Shown here piece by piece: positions 1 through 9,144 of a stretch of DNA of 22,283 bases. The first letter of the stretch is position 1. Each line of letters begins with the position of its first letter. The notes under the pieces are model-generated. The model saw nothing but the letters and a program-made list of their open reading frames with translations. It had not been told where the DNA came from and searched no databases. The DNA is from CAYGUK01 sp964352985 (GTDB taxonomy: Bacteria; Pseudomonadota; Gammaproteobacteria; JAHCLG01). A program made the translations under genes and the position numbers. The stretch lies in NCBI GenBank assembly GCA_964352985.1, contig CAYGUK010000063.1, forward strand, positions 1 through 22,283, read 5' to 3'.

Positions 1-206
1 ATCTTAGATTTATCAAACCGTTGGCTTGCTTCAATTAAGCCTATCATTCCTGATTGAATTAAATCTTCTACTTGAACAGAATTAGGTAGTTTTGATAATA
101 AATGATACGCTATTTTTTTTACGAGTTCTGAATGTTTTAACACCCGTTGTTCTACTGACTCATCATCATCATCTGAATTCTGATTATATAAACTTAAATC
201 GGTCAT
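1..206 (-). CDS. fliA: RNA polymerase sigma-28 factor FliA, N-terminal part (runs off the window)
   Basis: This is the flagellar sigma factor that directs RNA polymerase to late flagellar promoters and is held inactive by FlgM. Only the first 68 codons are present; the 3' end lies outside the window. The reading frame from the ATG at 206 gives an acidic start with four consecutive Asp residues (13-16). The typical sigma-28 region 1.2/2.1 follows, with LVKKIAYHLLSKLP and then VQVEDLIQSGMIGLIEA. The start overlaps the flhG stop by four bases (ATGA), so translation is probably coupled. It is the last visible gene of the long fleR-to-fliA run, the usual place for fliA after flhF-flhG in polar flagellates. 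A sigma-28 promoter before flgM (17917-17943) is a likely target. Only the truncation limits certainty. Confidence 0.93.
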   Translation of the reverse strand, partial: MTDLSLYNQNSDDDDESVEQRVLKHSELVKKIAYHLLSKLPNSVQVEDLIQSGMIGLIEASQRFDKSK

Positions 207-1078
207 TCGACTAAACCTTTCGCTGAGTTGTGTTGTAACATACGTTCAAAGAAAAAAGCAATTCTACCATCGATATCATTGGGTAATTTCCATTTGGCAA
301 TTTCCAATGCTAATTTTTTTATATCTATCGATGACTTTGCTCCAGGAAATCGCTCAATAACTGCTTGATGTTTTTTTGCCGCCAAACGGATATGTTCATC
401 ATAAGAAACTGAGCCAAGAAATAATAAATTAACCTGTAAAAATTTATCAGCAACACGTTTTAATTTAATGTAAATTTCTCGTCCTTCGTTGGTGTAACGT
501 GTCATGTTTGCCAAGATTCTAAATTTTTTGATGCCATGCTCTTTATTTAATAATTTAATTAACGCATAAGCATCAGCTATTGATGTTGCTTCATTACACA
601 CAACAACGATTATTTCTTGACAGGCATGTGAAAAATTCACAACATGTTGTGAAATTCCTGCTGCAGTATCGATGAGTAATACATCAATATCATCAGATAA
701 ATTTGAAAATGCATGAATAATACTTGCTTGTTCTGTGATTGAAAGATCGGCCATTCGTTGCATGCCGGAAGTGGCCGGAATAATTTTTATCCCACCAGGT
801 CCTTTTACTACAATATCATCAATATGGCACTCACCATTTAGCACATGATAAATGTTTCTTTGGGCTTTGATACCGAGTAATACATCAATATTTGCTAAAC
901 CTAAATCTGCATCAAACAATACTGTATTTAAATTTTGTTTTGCAAGCGCCATAGCAAGATTAATTGCAATATTGGTTTTGCCAATGCCACCTTTTCCACC
1001 AGTAATTGAAATAACTTTAACTTGTTTGGTTTGTGATTTATTAATTGTTTGTATTTCGGCTTTATCTAATTCAACCAT
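203..1078 (-). CDS. flhG: Flagellar number regulator FlhG (FleN), MinD-like ATPase
   Basis: FlhG is a MinD/ParA-type ATPase that limits flagellar number at the pole. In relatives it antagonises FleQ and stimulates the FlhF GTPase. The 291-residue protein has the deviant Walker A GGKGGIGKT at about 27-35, followed by the MinD-like FDADLGLANID and LIDTAAG segments. Its length is normal for the family. An N-terminal stretch (DKAEIQ, residues 5-10) lies where other FlhG proteins carry the FlhF-activating DQAxxL motif, but the match is poor. The ATG at 1078 is preceded by a strong Shine-Dalgarno (AGGAGG, 6 bases upstream) and overlaps the flhF stop by eight bases. Its neighbours flhF and fliA are in canonical order. 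The function assignment is secure. Confidence 0.95.
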   Translation of the reverse strand: MVELDKAEIQTINKSQTKQVKVISITGGKGGIGKTNIAINLAMALAKQNLNTVLFDADLGLANIDVLLGIKAQRNIYHVLNGECHIDDIVVKGPGGIKIIPATSGMQRMADLSITEQASIIHAFSNLSDDIDVLLIDTAAGISQHVVNFSHACQEIIVVVCNEATSIADAYALIKLLNKEHGIKKFRILANMTRYTNEGREIYIKLKRVADKFLQVNLLFLGSVSYDEHIRLAAKKHQAVIERFPGAKSSIDIKKLALEIAKWKLPNDIDGRIAFFFERMLQHNSAKGLVE

Positions 1079-2315
1079 GATGTTCCTCCTGTTTAAACAC
1101 TTCAGCGGTGGTTGACATTAACTCATTTCTTTCTCCGAGTTTTATAGCAAGATTAATGATACTTTTGGCATTCATAAATAATAAATCTTGCGGAACACGT
1201 TGGCCATTACTAATATAAGTAATAGGCAAATGATAATTAATTGGCAAACTTAAAGCGCTACCTAAATTAGCACACTCATCAATTTTCGTTAATATGCAGC
1301 CTTTGAGAGTTGGATTAAAAAATGCTCGTATAATTTCTTCTAACACATCATATTGCGAAGTTGCACTGACAGTAAGGTAAGATTTAATTTCAATTTTATC
1401 AGTGGATAGCATCGTAAGTTGAGAAGTAATTGACTTAGTATCATATTGACTAATCCCTGCTGTATCAATTAATACTAAATCTTTATCTTTAAATCTTTCA
1501 CAAGCATTTTGTAATTCATCTTGAGACTTTACAACATTAACTGGCAAATTCAGCATACGACCATATAAATAAAGTTGTTCGCGACCTGCTACACGATAAG
1601 AATCTGTAGAAATCAAACCTATTTTATTTGCATTATTGTTTAGCACATAATTAGTCGCTAATTTTGCTATTGTCGTGGTTTTACCAACCCCCGTTGGTCC
1701 TAATAAGGCAATAATGCCATTTTCATTTATAATTTCTTTTTCAGCGGTATTAATAGCATTTGTTAAATAACGAATAGCTTCTTGTAAAATCAAATCAAAC
1801 TCTTGTTCAAGATTGACTGCCGAACAAACTTTTTCACATAATTTTTCTTGAAATCCTAGCTGTTTTAATTTTTTCAGTAATAATTGATGATAAGGTTTTT
1901 TATGCTGACGTTGATTATCTACAATTAATCGGTTTTGATCTTCTAAGGCTTGTCTTAAAGAAGATAATTCGTTTTTTATTTTTATCATATTAGAATCATC
2001 AAAATTATTTTTTGCAAAATCATTCGTAGGGCTATGTTTTTTGGGATCTGGTATAATTTTATTACTCATATCTTTAGTAATATACTCATCTATCAAATTA
2101 TAATTTTTAATCCCTTTTAAGACATCAGTTTGACTGATAATAGGCGTGGATGATGAAGGTTGTAATGTAAAGTCCTCTTCTTCAACGCCCGCTTGCATTT
2201 CCACACCACCATCAATCATTTTATGTGAAATAATAATTGCATGCGGCCCCATTGATTGTTTCACCAAGTTTCTTGCTTCACGCATTGAACGCGCATAAAA
2301 AGTTTTTGTCTTCAT
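1071..2315 (-). CDS. flhF: Flagellar biosynthesis GTPase FlhF
   Basis: FlhF is an SRP-family GTPase that marks the pole where the flagellum is built. From the ATG at 2315 the protein has 414 residues. It has a conserved N-terminal B domain beginning MKTKTFYARSMREARNLV, and a variable polar linker from about 40 to 140 with a likely coiled coil at its end. The NG GTPase domain follows, with P-loop GPTGVGKT at about 206-213, DTAG at about 284-287 and TKIDE near 347. A GTG four codons upstream (2327) is also in frame. However, the ATG at 2315 matches the family start and has GGAAG five bases before it, so it is preferred; it begins one base after the flhA stop. The gene lies between flhA and flhG, as expected. 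Confidence 0.95.
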   Translation of the reverse strand: MKTKTFYARSMREARNLVKQSMGPHAIIISHKMIDGGVEMQAGVEEEDFTLQPSSSTPIISQTDVLKGIKNYNLIDEYITKDMSNKIIPDPKKHSPTNDFAKNNFDDSNMIKIKNELSSLRQALEDQNRLIVDNQRQHKKPYHQLLLKKLKQLGFQEKLCEKVCSAVNLEQEFDLILQEAIRYLTNAINTAEKEIINENGIIALLGPTGVGKTTTIAKLATNYVLNNNANKIGLISTDSYRVAGREQLYLYGRMLNLPVNVVKSQDELQNACERFKDKDLVLIDTAGISQYDTKSITSQLTMLSTDKIEIKSYLTVSATSQYDVLEEIIRAFFNPTLKGCILTKIDECANLGSALSLPINYHLPITYISNGQRVPQDLLFMNAKSIINLAIKLGERNELMSTTAEVFKQEEHHG

Positions 2316-2316
2316 G

Positions 2317-4434
2317 TTATCTTCCACTTATTTGTTGTCCTAAAACAGCGATCACTTTGACATGCTTATCATCGGGTAATTCTTGATATGATAAAACATG
2401 TAATTGATCGACACTGCTTTTAAAAAACCGTTCTAAATGATTTCGAATTTTGGGCGCAACAACCATGATAGGTGTTAACCCCAAGGCTGAAAATTGGTGT
2501 TCGCTATTTTTTAGTTCGTTAAATAATCTTTCGGCTAAATCGGGTTCAATATTTAAACCTAATTCGCCAGACAAACCTTGATCTTCTAACATTTTTTGAG
2601 ATTGTATGAGTATTTGCTCTAAATTCGGATCAATAGTCATAATGTTAATTTCATTTTTATTTCCATTTATTTGTTGGATGATTAATCGTTTTAGTGCAAC
2701 TCTAACATGCGAATACAATTCGTCAGGTTGTTGTGTTTTTGAACTATGTTCTACAATATTTTCTGCAATTGTTCTCATGTCAGTTATCGGAATATTTGAG
2801 TTTAATAATTTTTGTAACACTTTAACTATTACACTAAGTGACATGCCACCAGGCGGGGTTAATGCTTCGACTAATTTAGGCGTGCGTTGGCTTAATCTAT
2901 CAAGTAATTGTTGAACTTCTTCGTGTCCTAATAACTGCGCTGCATTGGTTTGTAATATCTGACTTAAATGTGTCGCGATAACTGTTGCCGCATTCACAAC
3001 GGTATAACCTAAGCCTTGCGCATATTCACGTTGGTTATTGTTGATCCAAACTGCAGGTAACCCAAAAGTAGGATCTTTCGTATTAATTCCTTCTAACTGT
3101 CCAACAGATTGTCCTGGATTAATAGCTAGTAACATATCGGGATGAACATCTGATTCACCATAGTTTACCCCCATTAATGTTATTCGATAATGATTAGGCG
3201 GAAGATCAAGATTGTCTTTAATATGAACGGCTGGAATTAAAAATCCTAAATCTTGTGATAATTTTTTTCTGACCCCTCGCACACGAGAAACCAATTGACC
3301 GTCTTTATTAACACCAACTAAATTAATAACACGATAGCCTATTTCTAAACCGACTAAATCAACACTAGACACATCCCCCCAATCTAATTCTTTTTCTTTC
3401 TTTTCTGGTTCTGTTTTCAAATTTTCAGGATTAATTATTTTTTTGCTATCTTGTTTTCGACTATTGATTAGATACGCGCCGCCACCACATATCATGGCAA
3501 GTAGAAAAAAAACAATATGAGGCATGCCTGGAATAATAGCTAGGATACCTAAAACAATTCCGGAAATCGCTAAAGGTCTTGGGTTATCTAATAATTGTTT
3601 GATAATTTGATTCGTCATATCTTGTTGAGTATTAACTCGCGTGACCATAATTGCAGCTGCAGAAGATAATAATAATGAGGGAATTTGTGCAACCAAACCA
3701 TCACCAATTGTTAATAGAGAATAATTTTGCACAGCAGTGCTAAAAGGCATGCCATGATCGGCGATGCCAATCGCAAGGCCTCCAATTAAATTAATGAATA
3801 AAATTAAAAGCCCCGCAATAGCATCCCCTCTTACGAATTTACTTGCACCATCCATCGCACCATAAAAATCTGCTTCTGCTGTTATTTCCGCACGTCTTGT
3901 TTTTGCTTCTGACTGGGAAATGACACCTGCATTTAAATCTGCATCAATTGACATTTGTTTACCAGGCATTGCATCTAAGGTGAATCTGGCACTGACTTCT
4001 GATATGCGTCCACCACCTTTTGTTACAACGACAAAGTTAATAATGACTAAAATAGCAAAAACAACTAAACCAACTGTATAATTTCCACCAATAACGACTT
4101 CACCAAAAGCATGAATCACTTGGCCTGCAGCATCGGGTCCTTCATGACCATGTAACAATACAACACGAGTAGACGCAATATTTAAGGTTAATCGCAAAAG
4201 TGTCGTCACTAAAATTACAGTTGGAAAAATACTAAATTCAAGTGGTCGAGTAATATAGACACAAGTTAAGATAATAATTAATGATAAACTAATATTAAAA
4301 GTAAATAAAATATCTAACATAAAAGGATGTAAGGGTAGCACCAATGCAATTAACATGATTAAAATTAATAATGGCGTTCCTAGATTACTTTTACTTAATA
4401 CTTTTATCCGCTCGATTATTGTTGCTTCATTCAT
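2317..4434 (-). CDS. flhA: Flagellar export gate protein FlhA
   Basis: FlhA is the large inner-membrane subunit of the flagellar type III export gate. Its cytoplasmic domain forms the ring that docks substrates and chaperones. The 705-residue protein is normal in length. The first ~330 residues carry about eight membrane segments. The FHIPEP-family core region is clear: TLLRLTLNIASTRVVLLHG at about 80-98, then GGGRISEVSARFTLDAMPGK and the IDADLNAG loop. The C-terminal ~350 residues are the soluble domain, joined by a Lys/Glu-rich linker. It follows flhB by a short gap of 11 bases and ends just before flhF. The order flhB-flhA-flhF is standard for polar flagellates, and there is no sign of damage. 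Confidence 0.97.
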   Translation of the reverse strand: MNEATIIERIKVLSKSNLGTPLLILIMLIALVLPLHPFMLDILFTFNISLSLIIILTCVYITRPLEFSIFPTVILVTTLLRLTLNIASTRVVLLHGHEGPDAAGQVIHAFGEVVIGGNYTVGLVVFAILVIINFVVVTKGGGRISEVSARFTLDAMPGKQMSIDADLNAGVISQSEAKTRRAEITAEADFYGAMDGASKFVRGDAIAGLLILFINLIGGLAIGIADHGMPFSTAVQNYSLLTIGDGLVAQIPSLLLSSAAAIMVTRVNTQQDMTNQIIKQLLDNPRPLAISGIVLGILAIIPGMPHIVFFLLAMICGGGAYLINSRKQDSKKIINPENLKTEPEKKEKELDWGDVSSVDLVGLEIGYRVINLVGVNKDGQLVSRVRGVRKKLSQDLGFLIPAVHIKDNLDLPPNHYRITLMGVNYGESDVHPDMLLAINPGQSVGQLEGINTKDPTFGLPAVWINNNQREYAQGLGYTVVNAATVIATHLSQILQTNAAQLLGHEEVQQLLDRLSQRTPKLVEALTPPGGMSLSVIVKVLQKLLNSNIPITDMRTIAENIVEHSSKTQQPDELYSHVRVALKRLIIQQINGNKNEINIMTIDPNLEQILIQSQKMLEDQGLSGELGLNIEPDLAERLFNELKNSEHQFSALGLTPIMVVAPKIRNHLERFFKSSVDQLHVLSYQELPDDKHVKVIAVLGQQISGR

Positions 4435-4445
4435 TGTTTTTCATC

Positions 4446-5585
4446 TCACTCATGCTTTAAATCCTCAGGTATAGGTAAATCAAATTCTTTAATTGCAACG
4501 GGTCTTGAACCAAATCCCGCTGTAAAATGTTTTAATTGATAGAGATAAGCTAAAATTTTAGCCACGGCAATATATAAGCCTTGAGGGATTTCATAGCCAA
4601 TTTTAGTACTAAAATAAATTGACCTTGCAAGTGGTGGGGCTTGAAATATACTCACTTTATTTTCTTTAGCAACTGCAATAATTTTTTCAGCTACATAATC
4701 CACCCCTTTTGCAATAACTTTTGGTGCATGAGAAGAATTTTGATCATAATAAAGTGCAACGGCATAATGCGTCGGGTTTGTAATAACAACGCTTGCTTTT
4801 GGTACTTCTTGCATCATACGTTGATGCGCCAGCGTTTGTTGCATTGATCGTCGATAGTGTTTCATCTCTGGCGAACCATCTGTTTCCTTCATTTCATCTT
4901 TCATTTCTTTTAAAGTCATTTTCGATTTTTTGCTATGTTGATAAATTTGAATTGGCACATCAATTGCTGCGATAAAAATTAACACTGATGATATTGAAAT
5001 TAGCGCAATACTAACCGTGGTTAAACCTTGAATAATAGCTTGTTCTATAGGTAGTTGACCGATGACGAGAATTTTTGGAAATTGTAACCATAAAACTAAA
5101 ATACCCGTCGCTAAAATAACACAAAATTTGATAATTGATTTTATTAATTCAGTTAAACTATTTATTGATACAATTTTTTTAAGCCCCTTTAATGGATTCA
5201 TTCTACCACCTTTAAATGCAATAGCTTTTTTGGATATAACAAATCCACCAAGCATAAAAGGAGTCAAAAATACTATTAAAAATGTGGCGATAAAAAAGGG
5301 CAATAAACTAAGAAACATGTGATAAATAGCTTGGCCAAATTTTATTAACATTATGTTGTCAGTAATTAAATCCTGATGGCTAAGATTAAATATATCATTT
5401 GTTACTGAGTGAAAGGTATCAAATACTACTTTACCTGTAAAAAAAATAATAATAGCTCCAGATAACAATAACATGACTCTATTTAATTCACGTGAACGAG
5501 GAACTTGCGCTTCTTCTCGCAATTGTTGTTTGCGCTTCGGTGTCGCCTCCAGTGTTCGTTCTTGTGAATCGTCATCTTCAGCCAT
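4446..5585 (-). CDS. flhB: Flagellar export gate / specificity switch protein FlhB
   Basis: FlhB is an inner-membrane export-gate subunit. Its cytoplasmic domain cleaves itself and switches export from rod-hook to filament substrates. From the ATG at 5585 it has 379 residues. It has an N-terminal cytoplasmic segment (MAEDDDSQERT, then TPKRKQQLREEAQVPRSREL), four membrane segments between about 35 and 210, and the autocleavage motif NPTH at about 270-273, intact and in normal context (VVITNPTHYAVAL). A GTG four codons upstream is in frame, but the ATG agrees with family N-termini (MAEDxD). The start lies one base from the fliR stop. The partner that normally triggers the switch, FliK, is not encoded in this window. 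Confidence 0.96.
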   Translation of the reverse strand: MAEDDDSQERTLEATPKRKQQLREEAQVPRSRELNRVMLLLSGAIIIFFTGKVVFDTFHSVTNDIFNLSHQDLITDNIMLIKFGQAIYHMFLSLLPFFIATFLIVFLTPFMLGGFVISKKAIAFKGGRMNPLKGLKKIVSINSLTELIKSIIKFCVILATGILVLWLQFPKILVIGQLPIEQAIIQGLTTVSIALISISSVLIFIAAIDVPIQIYQHSKKSKMTLKEMKDEMKETDGSPEMKHYRRSMQQTLAHQRMMQEVPKASVVITNPTHYAVALYYDQNSSHAPKVIAKGVDYVAEKIIAVAKENKVSIFQAPPLARSIYFSTKIGYEIPQGLYIAVAKILAYLYQLKHFTAGFGSRPVAIKEFDLPIPEDLKHE

Positions 5586-5586
5586 C

Positions 5587-6363
5587 TTATTTCTCACTTA
5601 ATACTTTTGCCAAGATATCGAAACCTTGGTGAAAAATGTCTTTGCTATGTTCTAATGCGCCAGTAAAACTGATATAAATAATAAACAATCCTAAAACGAG
5701 TGTAATCGGAAAACCAATATTAAATACATTTAATTGTGGTGCTGAACTCGTCATTACTGCAAAAGTAAAATTTACAATCAAAATAGATATAATAGCTGGC
5801 AATGAAATAGTGACCGCACCAGAAAATAAAATTTTACTGAAATCTAAAATATGCTGTATTTGTAAAGTTGAAATGCTACCACTTGATAAGGGTAACGTAT
5901 AAAAACTTTTAACTAAAAACTGTATTAATAACAAGTGACCATTTAATGCTAAAAATAATAATAATGCAGCCAATAAATATATTTGACTCACCATGGGTAT
6001 AACAACATTACTTTGTGGGTTGACTAAATTCGCAAACCCCAACCCAGTTTGATAAGCAACAACTTGACCACTTAAAACAATCATTTCAAAAATGAGTTTA
6101 AAAACAAATCCGGCACTTACGCCAATAATAATCTGTTTAATTATTAAAATTACACTTGAAATAGAAAATAAATTTAAATCAGAGCTAACAGGAATCAAAG
6201 GAATAACAATTAATGTGATCAACAATCCAAGTACTGTTTTAATTCTCATCGGTATCGCATTGTTACTGAGAATGGGGGCTGTTGCAATAAAAGCCGCAAT
6301 GCGAAAAAATGCCAGCAAAAAAGCTGTTAATACACCACTGTCTGTCAATAATTTTGCTAACAT
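5587..6363 (-). CDS. fliR: Flagellar export gate protein FliR
   Basis: FliR forms the FliP5Q4R1 export-gate channel at the centre of the MS ring. The 258-residue, strongly hydrophobic protein has about six membrane segments. It carries hallmark stretches: an N-terminal FFRIAAFIATAPI at about 20-32, GLGFANLVNPQS near 108, and the C-terminal APQLNVFNIGFPITLVLG near 214. Length is normal. The start ATG at 6363 lies two bases after the fliQ stop, and the gene is followed directly by flhB, the conserved order. No disruption is visible. Confidence 0.96.
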   Translation of the reverse strand: MLAKLLTDSGVLTAFLLAFFRIAAFIATAPILSNNAIPMRIKTVLGLLITLIVIPLIPVSSDLNLFSISSVILIIKQIIIGVSAGFVFKLIFEMIVLSGQVVAYQTGLGFANLVNPQSNVVIPMVSQIYLLAALLLFLALNGHLLLIQFLVKSFYTLPLSSGSISTLQIQHILDFSKILFSGAVTISLPAIISILIVNFTFAVMTSSAPQLNVFNIGFPITLVLGLFIIYISFTGALEHSKDIFHQGFDILAKVLSEK

Positions 6364-6365
6364 CG

Positions 6366-6635
6366 TTATCCTATCATATAAGGAATGTCATTGATCATGT
6401 TTTGCGTAAAATCAGATAACATATGAATTAACCAAGGTGCTAATAAAGCAATAACAATTAACATGACAACCAGTTTTGGCAAAAACGTTAAGGTCATTTC
6501 ATTAATTTGTGTTGCTGCTTGGAATATCGCAATTATCAAGCCCATAATTAAGCCAGGAACAACGATCACCCCAACACCCACTAATACTGCATAAATCATG
6601 TGTCTAAAAATATCGAGAATTGCATCTGGCCCCAT
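6366..6635 (-). CDS. fliQ: Flagellar export gate protein FliQ
   Basis: FliQ is the small two-helix subunit of the FliPQR export gate. The protein has 89 residues with two long membrane segments (about 15-42 and 52-75) and the typical central motif QAATQINEMTLTFLPKL. The ATG at 6635 directly abuts the fliJ stop (6636-6638). Its ribosome binding site, AGGAG at 6644-6648, lies inside the end of fliJ, giving a spacing of eight bases. This tight junction is unusual because fliQ normally follows fliP. Here fliP lies about 7 kb away and fliJ is the upstream neighbour. Confidence 0.96.
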   Translation of the reverse strand: MGPDAILDIFRHMIYAVLVGVGVIVVPGLIMGLIIAIFQAATQINEMTLTFLPKLVVMLIVIALLAPWLIHMLSDFTQNMINDIPYMIG

Positions 6636-7076
6636 TTAACCTTCTCCTTTTAATACATGTTGATGAGTATGTAATTCATCTAATATTTCTTGTTCACGTT
6701 GATTATCTATAAAATCCTGTGCTTGTTGTTGTTTTTTAGAATATTCAATGAAGGCTTCAGTTTTATGAGAAAGTTGAAACCAAACTTCTTGTTGTCTAGC
6801 TAAGTTTTTTTCTAACTGTTGAACTTTATTTCGTTGAGTATCGATATTCTGACTGATTGTTTCTAAAAAATCATAAAAATTATGATACAAGACACCTGTC
6901 ATTTCAGCTTTACGTCGATGTTTTTCATAATATTCTTGCATATAATGATTTAGAATATTTAATCGTTCTTGTTCGCCATTTAATTTATCATTAATATTTT
7001 TCACCACTTCTGCTTGTTTATTTTGTTTGCTTTTTGCAAGATCAATTGCTAAATTAATTTGATTAAAATTAGCCAT
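6636..7076 (-). CDS. fliJ: Flagellar export chaperone / ATPase stalk protein FliJ
   Basis: FliJ is a small coiled-coil protein that sits in the FliI hexamer like the gamma subunit of F-ATPase, and links it to FlhA. From the ATG at 7076 it has 146 residues and is nearly all alpha-helical, rich in Gln, Lys and Glu, with two long predicted coiled-coil helices. Sequence is weakly conserved in this family, so position after fliI carries much of the assignment. An in-frame start 12 codons upstream exists. The ATG at 7076 has a near-perfect AGGAGG about six bases before it and overlaps the fliI stop by eight bases, so it is preferred. The gene is followed without a gap by fliQ rather than by fliK. 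Confidence 0.88.
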   Translation of the reverse strand: MANFNQINLAIDLAKSKQNKQAEVVKNINDKLNGEQERLNILNHYMQEYYEKHRRKAEMTGVLYHNFYDFLETISQNIDTQRNKVQQLEKNLARQQEVWFQLSHKTEAFIEYSKKQQQAQDFIDNQREQEILDELHTHQHVLKGEG

Positions 7077-8457
7077 TACCAACCTCCTCTGTCTTAATGA
7101 TTGCTGCATCATTAATAATTTTTTCCGCTTGAGTAATACGATATAGCATTGCCAAGCTATCTGTAAAATTTACTGACTCATTAAAACCTTGTTGTAAAAA
7201 TTCTTGAAAATGTGGCATTTTGTTTAATGCAAATTCTAATTTTGTATCGCTACCACTTTTATAAGCCCCCATTGTTATTAAATCTCTATTTTTTTGATAA
7301 TGAGAATAAATCGATTTAAACTGTATCGCTGTTTGTTGATGTTCATGACTCGTTATTGATGGCATCACGCGAGAAATTGAAGATTCAATATCAATCGCTG
7401 GGTAATGACCACCATCAGCCAATTCTCTTGATAAAATAATATGACCATCTAATATTGCTCTTGCACAATCTGCAACAGGATCATTTGCAGCACCATCCTC
7501 AGTTAAAACAGTGTAGAACGCTGTTATTGATCCTGATCCATTTGTCGTTGTTCCGGCTCTTTCGACAAGTTGAGATAATTTTGCAAATACCGATGGCGCA
7601 TAACCTTTTGTCGTTGGAGGTTCACCGATTGACAAAGCTAGCTCTCTTTGTGCTTGAGCAAAACGAGTTAAAGAATCAATTAACAATAAAACACGTTTAC
7701 CTTGATCGCGAAAATATTCAGCAATCGCAGTTGCCCACATTGCGCCATGTAAACGCATTAATGGTGAAGTATCTGCGGGTGCTGCTATTACAACAGAGCG
7801 TGATAATCCTTCTGCACCTAAAATTGATTCAATAAATTCTTTTACTTCGCGTCCTCTTTCACCAATCAAACCAACCACAATCACATCCGCCTCTGTAAAA
7901 CGTGTCATCATTCCAAGCAACATACTTTTACCCACACCGCTTTTAGCAAATAATCCCATTCGTTGTCCACGACCAATAGAAAAAAGAGCATTAATAGCTT
8001 TGATTCCAACATCTAAGGGTTCACGAATATTTTGTCTTGCAAGTGGATTTATTACTTGGCCATTTAGAGGATAATATTGTGTCGTTTCTATTGGTCCTAA
8101 ACCATCTAAGGGTTCACCTTTTCCATCTAATACCCGACCTAATAGATTATTGCATACTGCAACTTGCGCAATACGACCTGTTGGGATAACTTTTGCACCA
8201 GGAATAACACCTTGAGTATTATCTGCTGTCATTAAAAATAAAACATTATCAGAAAAACCGATCACTTCTGCTTCTAATAATTTTTTATCGATAGTTTCTA
8301 TAAAGCATTTTGATCCTAAAGGTGCGCAAAATCCAACTGCTTCTAATTTTAGACCAACCACCCGAGTTAAATAACCTTCAACTCGGATATCGGACACTTC
8401 TTTAATCTGTCCTTTATAACTTGTTAAACGTTCTAATAATGTTGGTTTAATATTCAT
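7069..8457 (-). CDS. fliI: Flagellum-specific ATPase FliI
   Basis: FliI is the ATPase of the flagellar type III export apparatus, a hexamer related to F1-beta, regulated by FliH. From the ATG at 8457 it has 462 residues, normal for the family. It shows the beta-barrel N-terminal domain, then the Walker A AKSGVGKS at about 171-178, the conserved GLIGERGREVKEF loop after it, and the Walker B LLLIDSLTRFAQAQREL. The family signature GYAPSVFAKLSQLVERAG is also present. A TTG seven codons upstream (8478) is in frame, but the ATG has AGGT at proper spacing and a sensible N-terminus. The start overlaps the fliH stop by 11 bases, matching translational coupling in the run. Confidence 0.97.
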   Translation of the reverse strand: MNIKPTLLERLTSYKGQIKEVSDIRVEGYLTRVVGLKLEAVGFCAPLGSKCFIETIDKKLLEAEVIGFSDNVLFLMTADNTQGVIPGAKVIPTGRIAQVAVCNNLLGRVLDGKGEPLDGLGPIETTQYYPLNGQVINPLARQNIREPLDVGIKAINALFSIGRGQRMGLFAKSGVGKSMLLGMMTRFTEADVIVVGLIGERGREVKEFIESILGAEGLSRSVVIAAPADTSPLMRLHGAMWATAIAEYFRDQGKRVLLLIDSLTRFAQAQRELALSIGEPPTTKGYAPSVFAKLSQLVERAGTTTNGSGSITAFYTVLTEDGAANDPVADCARAILDGHIILSRELADGGHYPAIDIESSISRVMPSITSHEHQQTAIQFKSIYSHYQKNRDLITMGAYKSGSDTKLEFALNKMPHFQEFLQQGFNESVNFTDSLAMLYRITQAEKIINDAAIIKTEEVGNG

Positions 8458-9136
8458 TTTTAAATACCTGATCAGCAATATTAACTAATCTCTTTTCAAA
8501 GCTTGCATCTATTACGGCATCATCCGCTTTGAAAATCACATCACCTCTTTTTAGTTTTTCATCTGCTTTTATATTATTGAAATTTTCACCCTGTAATACT
8601 TCTTTTATTAACGATAAATCTTCTGGATTAACGATAAGTTCAACTTTTTTTGTTCCTGTTGGCAACATTTTTACAGCCTGTCTAATAATTGATAATACTT
8701 GCTCGGGTTTTATTTCTAGCTCGTGATAAAATAAGCGTTTAGTTACAGTCATAATTAAATTTATAATTTCATGTTCAAGCTGTTCATCTAGCACATGCAT
8801 AGGATTAGTTAGATTGGATATGATTTTATTCAATATCGATTTATTTTGGTTCCACTCTTTTTCATGCAATTGAAATGATTCTTCTTTCGCTTGTTGAAAA
8901 GCTTCTTTTTTTGCAATTTCTAATCCTTCTTGATAACCTTTTTGTACGCCTTCTTGCCACGCTTTTTCATAAATATCTTCGCCATGTTCTACTTTAATAT
9001 CCTCAGCAGGATTAACTTCATTTTGAGAAGTCGTCGTTGATTTTTTATGTTTAAGTGGATTATTTTTTATGGAGTTAACATCGGGAAAAATCCAACGTTC
9101 AATTTCTTTTAAATTTTCACTTAAAAATATTTTCAC
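8447..9136 (-). CDS. fliH: Flagellar export apparatus regulator FliH
   Basis: FliH binds the FliI ATPase, restrains it and tethers it to FliN at the switch. The 229-residue protein has a variable N-terminal part and a Gln/Glu/Lys-rich helical middle (about 55-100, with GxxxG-like spacing in WQEGVQKGYQEGLEIAKKEA). A conserved C-terminal domain follows, with LSIIRQAVKMLP, VELIVNPEDLSLI and RGDVIFKADDAVIDASFEKRL. The start is a GTG at 9136. An ATG two bases upstream is out of frame. A G-rich Shine-Dalgarno lies very close to the GTG. The gene sits between fliG and fliI as usual and overlaps fliI by 11 bases. Confidence 0.92.
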   Translation of the reverse strand: MKIFLSENLKEIERWIFPDVNSIKNNPLKHKKSTTTSQNEVNPAEDIKVEHGEDIYEKAWQEGVQKGYQEGLEIAKKEAFQQAKEESFQLHEKEWNQNKSILNKIISNLTNPMHVLDEQLEHEIINLIMTVTKRLFYHELEIKPEQVLSIIRQAVKMLPTGTKKVELIVNPEDLSLIKEVLQGENFNNIKADEKLKRGDVIFKADDAVIDASFEKRLVNIADQVFKNEY

Positions 9137-9144
9137 ATACCCCC

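Noticed and set aside
852..1115. Plus-strand open frame opposite flhG
   Set aside because: It lies antisense to a conserved gene, lacks a ribosome binding site and encodes no recognisable domain. The same applies to the other frames opposite flhA, flhB, fliR, fliI, fliH, fliG, fliF and fliO.
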